A stretch of DNA of 33,276 nt from Deltaproteobacteria bacterium (GTDB taxonomy: Bacteria; Desulfobacterota; Desulfobacteria; Desulfobacterales; ETH-SRB1), in the NCBI GenBank assembly GCA_030272815.1, contig JAJSZT010000040.1, positions 1 through 33,276 of the forward strand, written 5' to 3'. Below, one piece after another: positions 24,253-32,798 of the stretch (position 1 is its first letter; each line of letters starts with the position of its first letter). Below the pieces are notes generated by a model. It was given only the letters and a program-made list of their open reading frames with translations. It ran no database searches and was not told the DNA's origin. The translations under genes were made by a program, and so were the position numbers.

Positions 24253-24708
24253 TCAGGCAATTATTCGCTTCTTCAGAAAATCCTTAATTGTTAACCATTC
24301 CTCAGTAAAATCGTTATCTTCCATCAAATCATCATAGAGAGATTCGATTTCGCATTTAAGAGCATCAATGGCCTCTACGGGGTCGTCCCCATAACCATAT
24401 AGCGGTACATCTGTGATCCGAGCAATGAAGCCATCATCATCTTGCTCCACGACAGCGTCTAACGGAGTTCTTAGTCTTTTGGTTGGCAATAAGTTGATTT
24501 TAATGTAGCCAACAGTCGCCTTCTCAATCCTTCTTATTTTTTCTTCTAAAGCAGAAATCTTATTTGCAAGCTCATTCCTTTGAAGCATTTCAACGCGCTG
24601 TAACTGTAATTGAGCGGCTCCTCTCTGCGAAAAATCTTTTGGGATTTTTCTTTCGGTTAGAGGCCCACCACCGGACCACATGAATTGTCTTTCAATAAGA
24701 GTCCCCAT
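24253..24708 (-). CDS. HicB-like protein with N-terminal coiled-coil
   Basis: A 151-residue protein. Residues 35-65 (QLQRVEMLQRNELANKISAL) look like a helical coiled-coil. The C-terminal part (residues 80-150) has TPLDAVVEQDDDGFIARITD, then VPLYGYGDDPVEAIDALKCE and a helical tail. This resembles the HicB-type RNase-H-like fold with GFxA followed by a GDxxxEA motif. HicB proteins are antitoxins and often repress their own operon. Start and stop are two bases from its neighbours on each side. Classical HicB is about 80-130 residues and the extra N-terminal segment is unexplained. Confidence 0.55.
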   Translation of the reverse strand: MGTLIERQFMWSGGGPLTERKIPKDFSQRGAAQLQLQRVEMLQRNELANKISALEEKIRRIEKATVGYIKINLLPTKRLRTPLDAVVEQDDDGFIARITDVPLYGYGDDPVEAIDALKCEIESLYDDLMEDNDFTEEWLTIKDFLKKRIIA

Positions 24709-24710
24709 TT

Positions 24711-25373
24711 TTATGTCTCCGTCGCTATTTTTAAGCCGAGCTCTTTAAATATAAACTCATGTTGATCTTTCGCAATTCTTAATGCGTTCTCAAAATCATA
24801 CTTGTTTGGTGAAAATTCAAAATCAATATTCAAGTACAGCCCACCTTCCACGACAAGAGAATTAGCTATCAAAACATGAATGTATAATTCGTGTTCTAAA
24901 ACCTTAAGGTCATAAATCATACCTCTTGAATATAACAACTCCTGAAATTTCTTGGGAGTGTGGGGATTTAAGGTTTGGAAAAATGAGGCTACATCCCCCT
25001 CGGTTGAGCATTGTCGTTGGATGTTCATTCTTTGAACAGAAATAGGGTTGTCTTCAAAGATCTGAAATAGCCTGCCGTAGAGATCGGCCACTTGTGCTTC
25101 ATCAGTTGGCATCCTGAGCCTGGCTGATATTTCTTCCAAACCAAAGGATACATCAAAAAAAGTAGAGCCGTAGAATTTGGAAAAGTGAATATAATTGTTT
25201 GATAGAGCTTGACCATCGAATTTAATATCATTTAAACGAAGGTCGAAAGCTTTCAAGAATTTTTTTATGAGAGATATTCGTGACTCTTCTACGGTTACTG
25301 ATAGCATCGATTCTTTCAAAACCGCTTCATAGCGAAATTCCACAAATGACGGTTTGACCATAAGCTCCATCAT
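24711..25373 (-). CDS. Protein of unknown function heading the three-gene operon
   Basis: A 220-residue soluble protein that I do not recognise with confidence. The body is rich in aromatic and acidic residues: FYGSTFFDVSFGLEEISARL, then VADLYGRLFQIFEDNP, HTPKKFQELLYSRGM and a C-terminal IDFEFSPNKYDF. The general pattern recalls sporadically distributed TIGR04255-type proteins, but only weakly. It starts at 25373 (alternatives at 25370 and 25361). The next gene starts 2 bases after its stop, so all three genes are one transcript. A perfect 12-bp palindrome lies 10 bases upstream of the start. Confidence 0.55.
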   Translation of the reverse strand: MMELMVKPSFVEFRYEAVLKESMLSVTVEESRISLIKKFLKAFDLRLNDIKFDGQALSNNYIHFSKFYGSTFFDVSFGLEEISARLRMPTDEAQVADLYGRLFQIFEDNPISVQRMNIQRQCSTEGDVASFFQTLNPHTPKKFQELLYSRGMIYDLKVLEHELYIHVLIANSLVVEGGLYLNIDFEFSPNKYDFENALRIAKDQHEFIFKELGLKIATET

Positions 25374-25382
25374 TAACCCCCG

Positions 25383-25394
25383 AGGCTATAGCCT
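25383..25394. promoter_or_regulatory. Palindrome AGGCTATAGCCT upstream of the three-gene operon
   Basis: A perfect 12-bp inverted repeat, about 10 bases in front of the first start codon (25373). Its position would allow a dimeric repressor to block transcription or translation, as in autoregulated toxin-antitoxin operons. This is a guess from symmetry and position only. Confidence 0.3.
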
Positions 25395-25534
25395 TTTGGA
25401 AAACATGAATAAATTCAACAATGAACTTTTATCAAACCATGGTGTCAATATCAACAAATTAAATCCCATATTCTGCCGCGGATCAAGATTTTCTCTTTGG
25501 TGTGGTCCGACCCCCAAACCATAACTCCTTGAAT

Positions 25535-26836
25535 TCACATTAGCTTTCCGACTTTTTCGATTTGTTCCTTGATATCCTGTTTGAAATGATCGTTATCGGT
25601 AAGCGGCAATGCCTTTTTATACATTTCGAGAGCTGCGGGAAATTGCTTTTGCTCCGTTTTCAGTTGGGCATAGTGATACAATACCTTAAAGGAGTCGTTG
25701 TCCATGGCCAGCGCCTTGGAAAGATAAAAATCCGAGAGATCAAGTAGTTTGACGTTTAAGCAAAATTCACCCAGTCTGAAAAAAACTTCTTCTTCGCTTC
25801 CTAAAATCAAGAGAAGTTTGGTAATCCCTGCATTGTATTCCAACGTCCGTCCGGCCGATTTATATCCCGCCGTCGCTATGATATGCGGCATGGGGTGGTC
25901 CGGGAACGTTTCTACGGCTTTTTTGGCCAGACTTAATGCGCCTTGTACCCGTTCCTCCTTCATCATCTGTGCGGCCTGCTCCACTTCATTTTGCAGTGGA
26001 AGCAATCGGTAATCTATATTATCTCCGTTTACAATCACATGAAAAAAGTGATTGAATGCCCCATCTTCCAAGGTCCCGGCCAGCGGCGCGCCGGAGCCTC
26101 CGGCAATGATCTGGCTCAATCCGGCGACAACCGAAAAGTTATAAACATGCACGTGCCCGGCGAATACCATATCAACATTGTACTGTTTGAATAGACCGGC
26201 AAGCTCATCCCGTTTTTCCGGATATTTGTTCAACGAATCCTTCAGATGTTTGATCTTTGGATATAAGGGCCTGTGTAGCAGGACAAAAATATGTTTACCC
26301 TCGGCCCGCTTCAAATCCCCTTTCAGCCACTCCAGTTGTTTGCCCGTGATTTGCGACACTTCATTCTCAAGTTCACTGCACAGAACGATAAAATGACAGT
26401 TCTTTACATCAACCGAATAATAAAGCGTTCCAGTCTCCTTGTTTTTATATCGTTTAGCAAAGGCTTTCCGCGCCAATTCCGTGTAACCGGAATGATTTCC
26501 CATCGTGATGTACAAGGGAATATCCTTTTTCCGTATCAGCGCCGTGGCTTTTTCGAAGTCGTCGAATTCTTCCCTCGCCTTCTCTTGTGAATACGCGTCA
26601 TAACCCAAAACAAGATCGCCGGTGTTAAGTATCAGGACAGGGTCGAGCGCGACGGCCTTTTCAACCGTCTTGTGGTATATGTACGGCTGTTCTGGACGAA
26701 ACACACTTGCCGGCCGGTTATCCCCCATAACCACAAAATTCAAAGCCTGTTCTTCATGCCGCCCGGCAGTGGTAACAGTCCCACAGCCAAACAAAAAAAC
26801 TAACAAGACGCATACACCCAGGAATTTTCTTTTCAT
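25535..26836 (-). CDS. Calcineurin-like phosphoesterase lipoprotein with TPR-like C-terminus
   Basis: A 433-residue protein. The N-terminus MKRKFLGVCVLLVFLFGCGT is a lipoprotein signal with lipobox LFGC near residue 18, so it is probably anchored to a membrane and outside the cytoplasm. The metallophosphoesterase domain (about residues 33-285) has the metal-site motifs MGDNRP, NTGDLV, GNHSG, LLHRPLY and GHVHVY. The C-terminal ~150 residues form helical TPR-like repeats (LSLAKKAVETFPDHPMP, YHYAQLKTEQKQFPAALEMY). AAGG upstream of 26836 supports the start. The substrate is unknown, and no neighbouring gene suggests a pathway. Confidence 0.85.
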   Translation of the reverse strand: MKRKFLGVCVLLVFLFGCGTVTTAGRHEEQALNFVVMGDNRPASVFRPEQPYIYHKTVEKAVALDPVLILNTGDLVLGYDAYSQEKAREEFDDFEKATALIRKKDIPLYITMGNHSGYTELARKAFAKRYKNKETGTLYYSVDVKNCHFIVLCSELENEVSQITGKQLEWLKGDLKRAEGKHIFVLLHRPLYPKIKHLKDSLNKYPEKRDELAGLFKQYNVDMVFAGHVHVYNFSVVAGLSQIIAGGSGAPLAGTLEDGAFNHFFHVIVNGDNIDYRLLPLQNEVEQAAQMMKEERVQGALSLAKKAVETFPDHPMPHIIATAGYKSAGRTLEYNAGITKLLLILGSEEEVFFRLGEFCLNVKLLDLSDFYLSKALAMDNDSFKVLYHYAQLKTEQKQFPAALEMYKKALPLTDNDHFKQDIKEQIEKVGKLM

Positions 26837-26902
26837 GCCTTTTCCTTTCCGCGATTGGTCTTAAATTTTCTGATCGGATTTCAGGTCAAATTGGATCGCC
26901 CT

Positions 26903-26937
26903 ACACAAAGACAGGGTCACACACAAAGACAGGGGTC
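26903..26937. repeat. Tandem direct repeat ACACAAAGACAGGGTC
   Basis: Two copies, 26903-26918 and 26921-26937 (the second with one extra G), separated by two bases (an 18-base period). It lies in the gap between the phosphoesterase promoter side and the spermidine-synthase-like gene, and CACACAC words follow. Confidence 0.55.
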
Positions 26938-27052
26938 TTCGTTCTTCACACACACGTTATGAAGGATTTCCCTGTGGAGATACGCGATGCAGGATGCCCA
27001 CGATTATATGTCCCCCCTTTTCACACCCTGGGCTGACACCAGACGCCCGCGA

Positions 27053-27814
27053 CTATCGTCTCTTTCGGGGCCGTCTGCGACTTCCCTTCGACTCGTTCTT
27101 GAGCGGCAGGCGCGGCTCGCCGCCACCGGGGGGCAGGATAATTTTGTCCTCCGAAGCGACCCATACAAAACGTGACTGCGATTTACTCCCCTTGTAGGCG
27201 GGGACCCGGAAACGGCGCACATGGAAGCTGCAACTCATCAAGAGCTGCTCGAATTTCTTACTCGCCTCAGCCGACCACACAGCCAGACACCCCTGTTCGC
27301 GCAGCGCGCGGCGACAGGCCCGAATTCCTTCACGACCGTACAGACGGCGGTTTCCTGAATCGGTCATCGCGTTGGGACCATTATCGACATCCAGCAGGAT
27401 CGCATCGAATTTGCTCTTGGAACGTGAGATAAGCTCGACGATATTGCCCGTCTTGAGGTCAACTCGTTCGTCCCCCAGCGGCTGGCCGTTGAGTTCCCCG
27501 AAAAACTCACGATTCCATTCGACTACAGCACCCAACAGTTCACCCACCACCACTTGGGCGTGGGGGCTGAGCATATCGAGAGCCTGGCGCAAGGTATAGC
27601 CCATGCCCAAGCCGCCGATGAGTATGCTGGGCGCCTTGCGACCAGCCAGATGCGCACAACCCAGCCGTGCCAGCTCCAGTTCCGACTCATGTTGGCGACT
27701 GTGCATCAAATCCTGACCGTTGATCTTGATCGAGAAATCACGGTCATGCTGATAAAGCACCATCTCGCCTCCGTCCGGGGTCCTGGCTGTATCTATTCTT
27801 ACTCTCGGGTTCAT
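27053..27814 (-). CDS. Spermidine synthase-like (SpeE-family) protein
   Basis: A 253-residue protein of the spermidine/spermine synthase-like Rossmann methyltransferase family. The SAM/dcSAM-binding glycine motif is ILIGGLGMGYTLRQAL (about residues 64-79). Asp-rich segments follow: VVVGELLGAVVEWN and FDAILLDVDNGP. The N-terminal LYQHDRDFSIKINGQDLMHS resembles the family's substrate-binding cap. The catalytic Asp of true spermidine synthase is not clearly placed, so the reaction is uncertain. The basic, arginine-rich tail (about 20 residues) is unusual. The gene is visibly GC-richer than the nif genes and the accessory genes, which suggests a different origin. Confidence 0.75.
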   Translation of the reverse strand: MNPRVRIDTARTPDGGEMVLYQHDRDFSIKINGQDLMHSRQHESELELARLGCAHLAGRKAPSILIGGLGMGYTLRQALDMLSPHAQVVVGELLGAVVEWNREFFGELNGQPLGDERVDLKTGNIVELISRSKSKFDAILLDVDNGPNAMTDSGNRRLYGREGIRACRRALREQGCLAVWSAEASKKFEQLLMSCSFHVRRFRVPAYKGSKSQSRFVWVASEDKIILPPGGGEPRLPLKNESKGSRRRPRKRR

Positions 27815-27834
27815 GATGGCATCCTAGTGGTGAC

Positions 27835-27855
27835 AAGTGGCAGGTGGCAACTGGC
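27835..27855. repeat. Three heptamers AAGTGGC/AGGTGGC/AACTGGC
   Basis: Three adjacent 7-base words (27835, 27842, 27849) sit just upstream of the spermidine-synthase-like start codon. They follow the same 7-base phasing as the larger repeat families, but in a single short run with no inverted partner nearby. Confidence 0.5.
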
Positions 27856-28047
27856 AGAGATACCGGAGTCGCGTTCCGATTGTTGGTAGCCATAGCCTGC
27901 GCTCACTCTTTTCGGGTTGATTGCTACAACAGTGTACTGTTTCTATGGTGGTTCCACACCCTCAACTTCATCGGGAACGAAACCGATTATAAAACACTCA
28001 GTCCCGATGTCATTTGAATACGTATAACTGTAAGGTCAGCATAAAAA

Positions 28048-29946
28048 TTATTTTTTGCCATTTGGATTGATAGCTTCCAGTTCCTCCCATCGCTCATATG
28101 CTATGGCAAGAGATTGTTCCAGCTCTTCAATTCTTGCCTTGGCTTGACTAATGAGAGCGCTATCCTGCTGGTAGAATGAGGGATCTGCCATGGAGTTATA
28201 AATTTCCTGCTGTTCAGTTTCCATAGCCTCAATCCTTTGTGGCAGACTCTCCAGTTCTCGTGCTTCCCTGAAGGTGAGTTTTCTCGGCGCCGCCGGCTTT
28301 AGTTTCTTTTTTATTTTTTTTTCAAGCGTAGGTTTTGTCTCTGCTATCTCTGCCGGTCGTTGTATAAGCCAGTCATCATAGCCTCCAGCATATTCCTGTA
28401 CCTTACCTTCTTTCTCAAAAACAAAGGTGGAAGTGACTACATTATCCAGAAATACACGGTCGTGACTGACTAGAAGAACCGTGCCTTTGTAATCAAAAAG
28501 CAGTTCCTCCAAGAGTTCCAAGGTCTCGGCGTCTAGGTCATTTGTTGGTTCGTCTATCACCAGGATATTAGCAGGCTTTGTAAAAAGTTTAGCCAAAAGC
28601 AGCCGATTTCGCTCGCCGCCAGAAAGTATTCGGACCGGTGAACGTGCCCGATCCGGGGCGAAGAGAAAATCTTGCAAATAGCCGATGATATGCCTCTGTC
28701 TGCCATTAATAGTCAGCATGTCGTTGCCTTCTCCGACATTATTGATGACCGTATCATTTTCATCAAGCAGAGCCCGATGCTGGTCAAAATAGGCGGTTTC
28801 AAGGTTAGTGCCGAGCCTGACTGAGCCTTGTTGCGGTTTAAGATCGCCAAGCAACAGACGAAGCAGGGTAGTTTTGCCGGAACCATTCGGCCCGATAATG
28901 CCTACTCTGTCGCCACGCAGAATTGTGGTGGAAAAGTTTTGGATAATTATTTTATCATCATAGCCGAATGTAACCCCTTTTAACTCTGCAACAAGTTTTC
29001 CCGATGGCACTGCCTCATGGATTTGCATGCGGGCACGGCCGACAATTTCTTGCCGAGCCTTACACTCTTTACGCATTTCTATAAGGTCTCGAACCCTTCC
29101 CTCATTTCTGGTACGCCGGGCTTTGATCCCTTGGCGTATCCATATTTCCTCTTGGGCAAGTTTTTTGTCGAAACGAGTCTGCTGGGATGTTTCGGCTGCG
29201 AGTGTTTCGGCTTTTCGTCTAAGATATGTATCATAATTGCCAGGCCAGCTTGTAAGACAGCCCCTGTCGAGATCAATAATACGGGTCGCGAGTTTTCTGA
29301 GAAGCATCCGGTCATGGGTGACAAATAAAAGGGAGATGTTCGTGTTTAACAAAAACTCTTCCAGCCAGGTTATGGCATTGATATCAAGATGGTTGGTAGG
29401 CTCATCAAGGAGTAAAAGATCTGGATCGCTCACCAATGCCCGAGCCAGTAAAACTCTTCTTTTCATACCTCCGGAAAGCTCTGAAAAATTTGAATCCACA
29501 TTCAACTGAAGACGGGAGATAACTGTTTCCACACGTTGTTGAGCCTGCCAGCCGCCTGCAGTTTCCAGTTGGTGTTGCACAGTTTCCATTTCTGTTAGCA
29601 GATTTTCGCCTCCGCCAGAACTTAAGCGCACCGAAATGTCATGGTATTGCGTAAGAAGTTTCTGTAATTCACCAAGTCCGCCGGCAACAACCTCAAATAC
29701 CGAGCCGTTAAGATCCAATGGTACATCCTGACTGAGGCGAGCAACACGGAGTTTCTGCTGTCGAATAATGTTGCCGCTATCTGGTTTAAGGTCTCCGGCA
29801 ATCAATTTCATAAGAGAAGATTTGCCTTCGCCATTGCGGCCAATCAGACAGACCCGTTCCCCTGGTTCAATCTGAAGGTTGACCTGTTGTAGTATGGGCG
29901 GGCCGCCAAAACTTAGTGTAATATTCTGTAAGCTAATGAGAGACAT
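28048..29946 (-). CDS. uup: ABC-F ATPase, Uup-like
   Basis: A 632-residue soluble protein with two ABC ATPase domains and no membrane segments (ABC-F class, ribosome-associated in studied cases). Domain 1 has Walker A GRNGEGKSS (residues 36-44), LSGGMKRR and LLLLDEPTNHLD. Domain 2 has GPNGSGKTT, LSGGERNR and LVIDEPTNDLD. A C-terminal lysine-rich segment and coiled-coil (about 545-630, LPQRIEAMETEQQEIYNSMA) is the hallmark of Uup. No good ribosome-binding site is visible at 29946. YbiT-like ABC-F lies upstream on the same strand after 184 bp, so both may share regulation. Confidence 0.88.
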   Translation of the reverse strand: MSLISLQNITLSFGGPPILQQVNLQIEPGERVCLIGRNGEGKSSLMKLIAGDLKPDSGNIIRQQKLRVARLSQDVPLDLNGSVFEVVAGGLGELQKLLTQYHDISVRLSSGGGENLLTEMETVQHQLETAGGWQAQQRVETVISRLQLNVDSNFSELSGGMKRRVLLARALVSDPDLLLLDEPTNHLDINAITWLEEFLLNTNISLLFVTHDRMLLRKLATRIIDLDRGCLTSWPGNYDTYLRRKAETLAAETSQQTRFDKKLAQEEIWIRQGIKARRTRNEGRVRDLIEMRKECKARQEIVGRARMQIHEAVPSGKLVAELKGVTFGYDDKIIIQNFSTTILRGDRVGIIGPNGSGKTTLLRLLLGDLKPQQGSVRLGTNLETAYFDQHRALLDENDTVINNVGEGNDMLTINGRQRHIIGYLQDFLFAPDRARSPVRILSGGERNRLLLAKLFTKPANILVIDEPTNDLDAETLELLEELLFDYKGTVLLVSHDRVFLDNVVTSTFVFEKEGKVQEYAGGYDDWLIQRPAEIAETKPTLEKKIKKKLKPAAPRKLTFREARELESLPQRIEAMETEQQEIYNSMADPSFYQQDSALISQAKARIEELEQSLAIAYERWEELEAINPNGKK

Positions 29947-30130
29947 GAAACAATTGTATACTTTTTTGAGTTTTATGGCAACCTTATCAGACAGGTATGC
30001 TTGTCTAAGTAGAATGAGTGGCTTTTGAGCGGATAATAAACCATTTCTACTGTCACCCTGTTTTACTGGCAGCAGCAGAGTGACGTCTATTTTTTTAATC
30101 CGTAACGCGGTGTCCTTCGAAACCGGTTGC

Positions 30131-31756
30131 TTAAGCGGCCTTCCGGAGCATGGCTTCCCGGGTTTTCACAACTTCCGTCCTTTCAATATACTTGTCGAAA
30201 GTCATGAGTTGATCGATGACGCCACCGGGGGTGATTTCGATAATCCGATTTGCCACGGTATTCACGAACTCGTGGTCATGGGAGGTAAAAAGAATCACAT
30301 CCTGGAAGTTGAGCAGGCTGTTATTTAATGACGTGATCGATTCCAGGTCGAGGTGGTTGGTGGGTTCATCCAGCATCAGGACATTGGATTCGGAAAGCAT
30401 CATCCTTGAGAGCATACAGCGAACTTTTTCCCCACCGGAGAGTACGCTGATCTTTTTAATGGCCTCTTCCCCGGAAAAGAGCATGCGTCCCAGGAAGGTC
30501 CTGGCAAAGTTCTCGCCCTCTGTTGGGGGAGCGAACTGCAGGAGCCATTCGATAAGGTTCCGGTCACCGTTGAAATAGGCGCTGTATTCTTTGGGAAAAT
30601 AGGAGTGGGTAATGGTGGCTCCCCAATGGAAAGTACCGCTGTCCGGTTCCATCTCCCCAGCCAGAATTTGGAAAAGGGTGGTCTTGGCCAGGCTGTTCCC
30701 GCCCATCAAGGCGATCTTATCCCCACCGTTCACAGTAAAACTGACGTTGTCCAGTATCTTTTCACCATTGATGGTCTTGGTGAGTCCGTCCACTTCCAGG
30801 ATCACGTTACCACATGGTCGTTCCGGCTTGAAGCAAATAAACGGGTATTTTCTTGACGACACCGGCATGTCCTCAATTGTGAGTTTTTCTAAAAGTTTCT
30901 TTCGGGAGGTGGCCTGCTTCGACTTGGAGGCGTTGGAACTGAACCGCTGGATAAAAGCCTTCAGTTCATTGGCCCGGTCAGTGATTTTCTTGTTTCCCTC
31001 CTGTTTCTGTTTCAGATTCAGTTGGCTTGCCTGATACCAGAAATCGTAGTTCCCCATGTACACCGAGATCTTACCGAAATCAATGTCTACAATGTGGGTG
31101 CAGACCTGGTTCATGAAATGACGGTCATGTGATACCACGATTACCGTGTTCTGGAACCTGTAGAGAAACTCCTCAAGCCAGGCAATGGACTTGATGTCCA
31201 GGTTGTTGGTGGGCTCGTCCAGAAGCAGGACGTCCGGATTTCCGAACAGGGCCTGGGCAAGGAGCACTCGCACCTTTTCCCCGCCCTCGAGTTCCTTCAT
31301 CTTTTTCTGATGCATCTCTTCGGTAATTCCCAGATTGTTTAAGAGAACCGCCGCTTCAGACTCTGCCTCATAGCCGCTCATCTCCGCGAATTCAACCTCA
31401 AGCTCACCTGCTCTGATTCCGTCCTCTTCGGAAAAATCTGGTTTATCATAAAGAGTTTCCCTCTCTGTCATAATTCTGTACAGCTTTTCATGGCCCATTA
31501 TTACAGTGTTTAAAACCGTCTCCTCGTCAAAGGCAAAGTGCTCCTGTTTTAAAACAGCGATTCTTTCCCTGGATCCCACGGAGACGGTTCCCGAGTCCGG
31601 TTCGATATCACCAGAAAGAATTTTCAGAAATGTGGATTTTCCTGCTCCGTTGGCGCCGATGAGTCCGTAACAGTTGCCTGGTGCAAACTTTATATTAACG
31701 TCTTTGAACAGAACCCTCTTGCCGTAGGCGAGGGTAACATTGGTGGTGCAAATCAT
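30131..31756 (-). CDS. ybiT: ABC-F ATPase, YbiT-like
   Basis: A 541-residue two-domain ABC-F ATPase of the YbiT group, acting on the translation machinery rather than transport. Domain 1 has Walker A GANGAGKST (residues 34-42) and LLLDEPTNNLDIKSIAWLEE. The linker is rich in basic residues (SRFSSNASKSKQATSRKK style, residues about 240-270), as in YbiT. Domain 2 has GGNSLAKTT in place of a canonical GxxGxGKT, that is, Ala where the glycine before the lysine is expected, followed by LSGGEKVR and MLDEPTNHLD. The start at 31756 has AAGGA ten bases upstream. A longer frame to 31843 lacks a site. The Ala may be a subfamily trait. Confidence 0.85.
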   Translation of the reverse strand: MICTTNVTLAYGKRVLFKDVNIKFAPGNCYGLIGANGAGKSTFLKILSGDIEPDSGTVSVGSRERIAVLKQEHFAFDEETVLNTVIMGHEKLYRIMTERETLYDKPDFSEEDGIRAGELEVEFAEMSGYEAESEAAVLLNNLGITEEMHQKKMKELEGGEKVRVLLAQALFGNPDVLLLDEPTNNLDIKSIAWLEEFLYRFQNTVIVVSHDRHFMNQVCTHIVDIDFGKISVYMGNYDFWYQASQLNLKQKQEGNKKITDRANELKAFIQRFSSNASKSKQATSRKKLLEKLTIEDMPVSSRKYPFICFKPERPCGNVILEVDGLTKTINGEKILDNVSFTVNGGDKIALMGGNSLAKTTLFQILAGEMEPDSGTFHWGATITHSYFPKEYSAYFNGDRNLIEWLLQFAPPTEGENFARTFLGRMLFSGEEAIKKISVLSGGEKVRCMLSRMMLSESNVLMLDEPTNHLDLESITSLNNSLLNFQDVILFTSHDHEFVNTVANRIIEITPGGVIDQLMTFDKYIERTEVVKTREAMLRKAA

Positions 31757-31937
31757 TGTTGTTTCCTTTTCGTTAAATATTAAAAACCACAGGAACGGAT
31801 CCTGTGGCTCGAAAATTATAGGTATAGTTGCCATTTTTCCCAAGCCCTTATGGGAATGTTAAAGGGATGTATCATTTAGTAAAAAATAATTTAAAAAGCA
31901 AGCCCATTTTGATATCTTCCCAGGAATAAACATATCA

Positions 31938-32108
31938 ATAACTAAGTTGAGCGATTAGCCTTTAGCGGTTAGCTATTAGTTTAATGATTACAGAATATTT
32001 TGCTATTACAAACTTTCATCCATTGGGTGCAATTTCTAGTTAACGTAATGCCTTGATTTTTCAAAGCTAAACGCTAAACGCTAACAGCTAATCGCTCAAC
32101 TTAGTTAT
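31938..32108. repeat. Heptamer inverted-repeat element (family C) in the ybiT-glnD gap
   Basis: The arms start ATAACTAAGTTGAGCGATTA at 31938 and end with the complement at 32108. The outer 22 bases are perfectly complementary. The right arm has five in-phase heptamers from 32066 (GCTAAAC, GCTAAAC, GCTAACA, GCTAATC, GCTCAAC). The left arm has TTAGCxx-type words. The centre (about 75 bp) is AT-rich and contains no ORF. Confidence 0.8.
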
Positions 32109-32317
32109 AGCTACTTGGAGTCAGGTTTGTTTTTCATCATATCAAATGGTTCGACAAGGGTAACCAGCGGCGACAATGGGAGTATTTGGCGTCAAATCTA
32201 CGTTTGGCCCTTTATTTTTATTTATTTTCTATCATATTGCACCTATTGTATAGAAGTCTGACGATCACAACGAGGAACCGGTAAGCAAGCGAAGCGCCAC
32301 TTTAATTTAATTCCAGC

Positions 32318-32486
32318 TATACCTCGAAAGGCCACAAATAACGATTTTTCGCTGGCCATGAACATCAATAGCAGCGTTGCTCAGGCTCGCAATAGCCTGC
32401 TATTCCGCGCCTTCGCGCCTTTGCGCCTTGCTCTTGATGCTCATTGCTCACTGAAAAAAGCGCAATTTGTGACCTTCCGAGGTATA
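32318..32486. repeat. Inverted-repeat element with octamer run (family H)
   Basis: The arms 32318-32350 (TATACCTCGAAAGGCCACA...) and 32453-32486 are complementary at about 26 of 33 positions. Inside is a second pair, GAACATCAA at 32362 and TTGATGCTC near 32434. A run of GCGCCTTC, GCGCCTTT and GCGCCTTG octamers lies at about 32408-32431. No ORF is inside. It differs from the family C element 200 bases upstream. Confidence 0.65.
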
Positions 32487-32596
32487 ACTCCAAGGCCAGT
32501 ATACCTATTTCCCGAAGAAAAAAGGCAATGATATGTCTCCTGATTTTCCCTTCGATTTCTTTCCCCCGCTTTTAGCCGTCAGCGTGGAACAACAAA

Positions 32597-32677
32597 TCTG
32601 CCAGGCAGATCTGCCGCCTACAAATTTGTAAATATTATATCTTTTACCTACAAATTTGTAATATTATATTTTATCTT
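32597..32677. repeat. Palindromic repeats next to the glnD-like gene
   Basis: A perfect palindrome ATCTGCCAGGCAGAT lies near 32597. It is followed by two copies of the CTACAAATTTGTA repeat, at 32618 (imperfect downstream) and at 32648-32677 (identical to 18506-18535). They lie about 120 bases upstream of the GlnD-like start. I do not see a convincing promoter in the AT-rich stretch that follows. Confidence 0.7.
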
Positions 32678-32798
32678 TTTCACACCAATATACATATCTT
32701 CTTGAATTAATAGATTTTATTGTTGGTAATTTTTTTGGTATATTTGTTGCTAATACTTAAATAAACAAAGTCTATTAAACTTTATTTTGGGGACACCA

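Larger units (their letters stand above)
31857..32798. other. Gene-free stretch of about 940 bp filled mostly by repeats
   Basis: Between the YbiT-like start and the GlnD-like start there is no credible ORF on either strand. It holds the family C element (31938-32108), about 200 bases of unexplained AT-rich sequence, the family H element (32318-32486) and the palindromic repeats (32597-32677). Roughly 450 of the 940 bases belong to repeat structures. Confidence 0.6.

Noticed and set aside
29950-30120. Rho-independent terminator between the two ABC-F genes
   Set aside because: There is a weak AGACA/TGTCT stem near 29990 but no U-tract; not enough to call.
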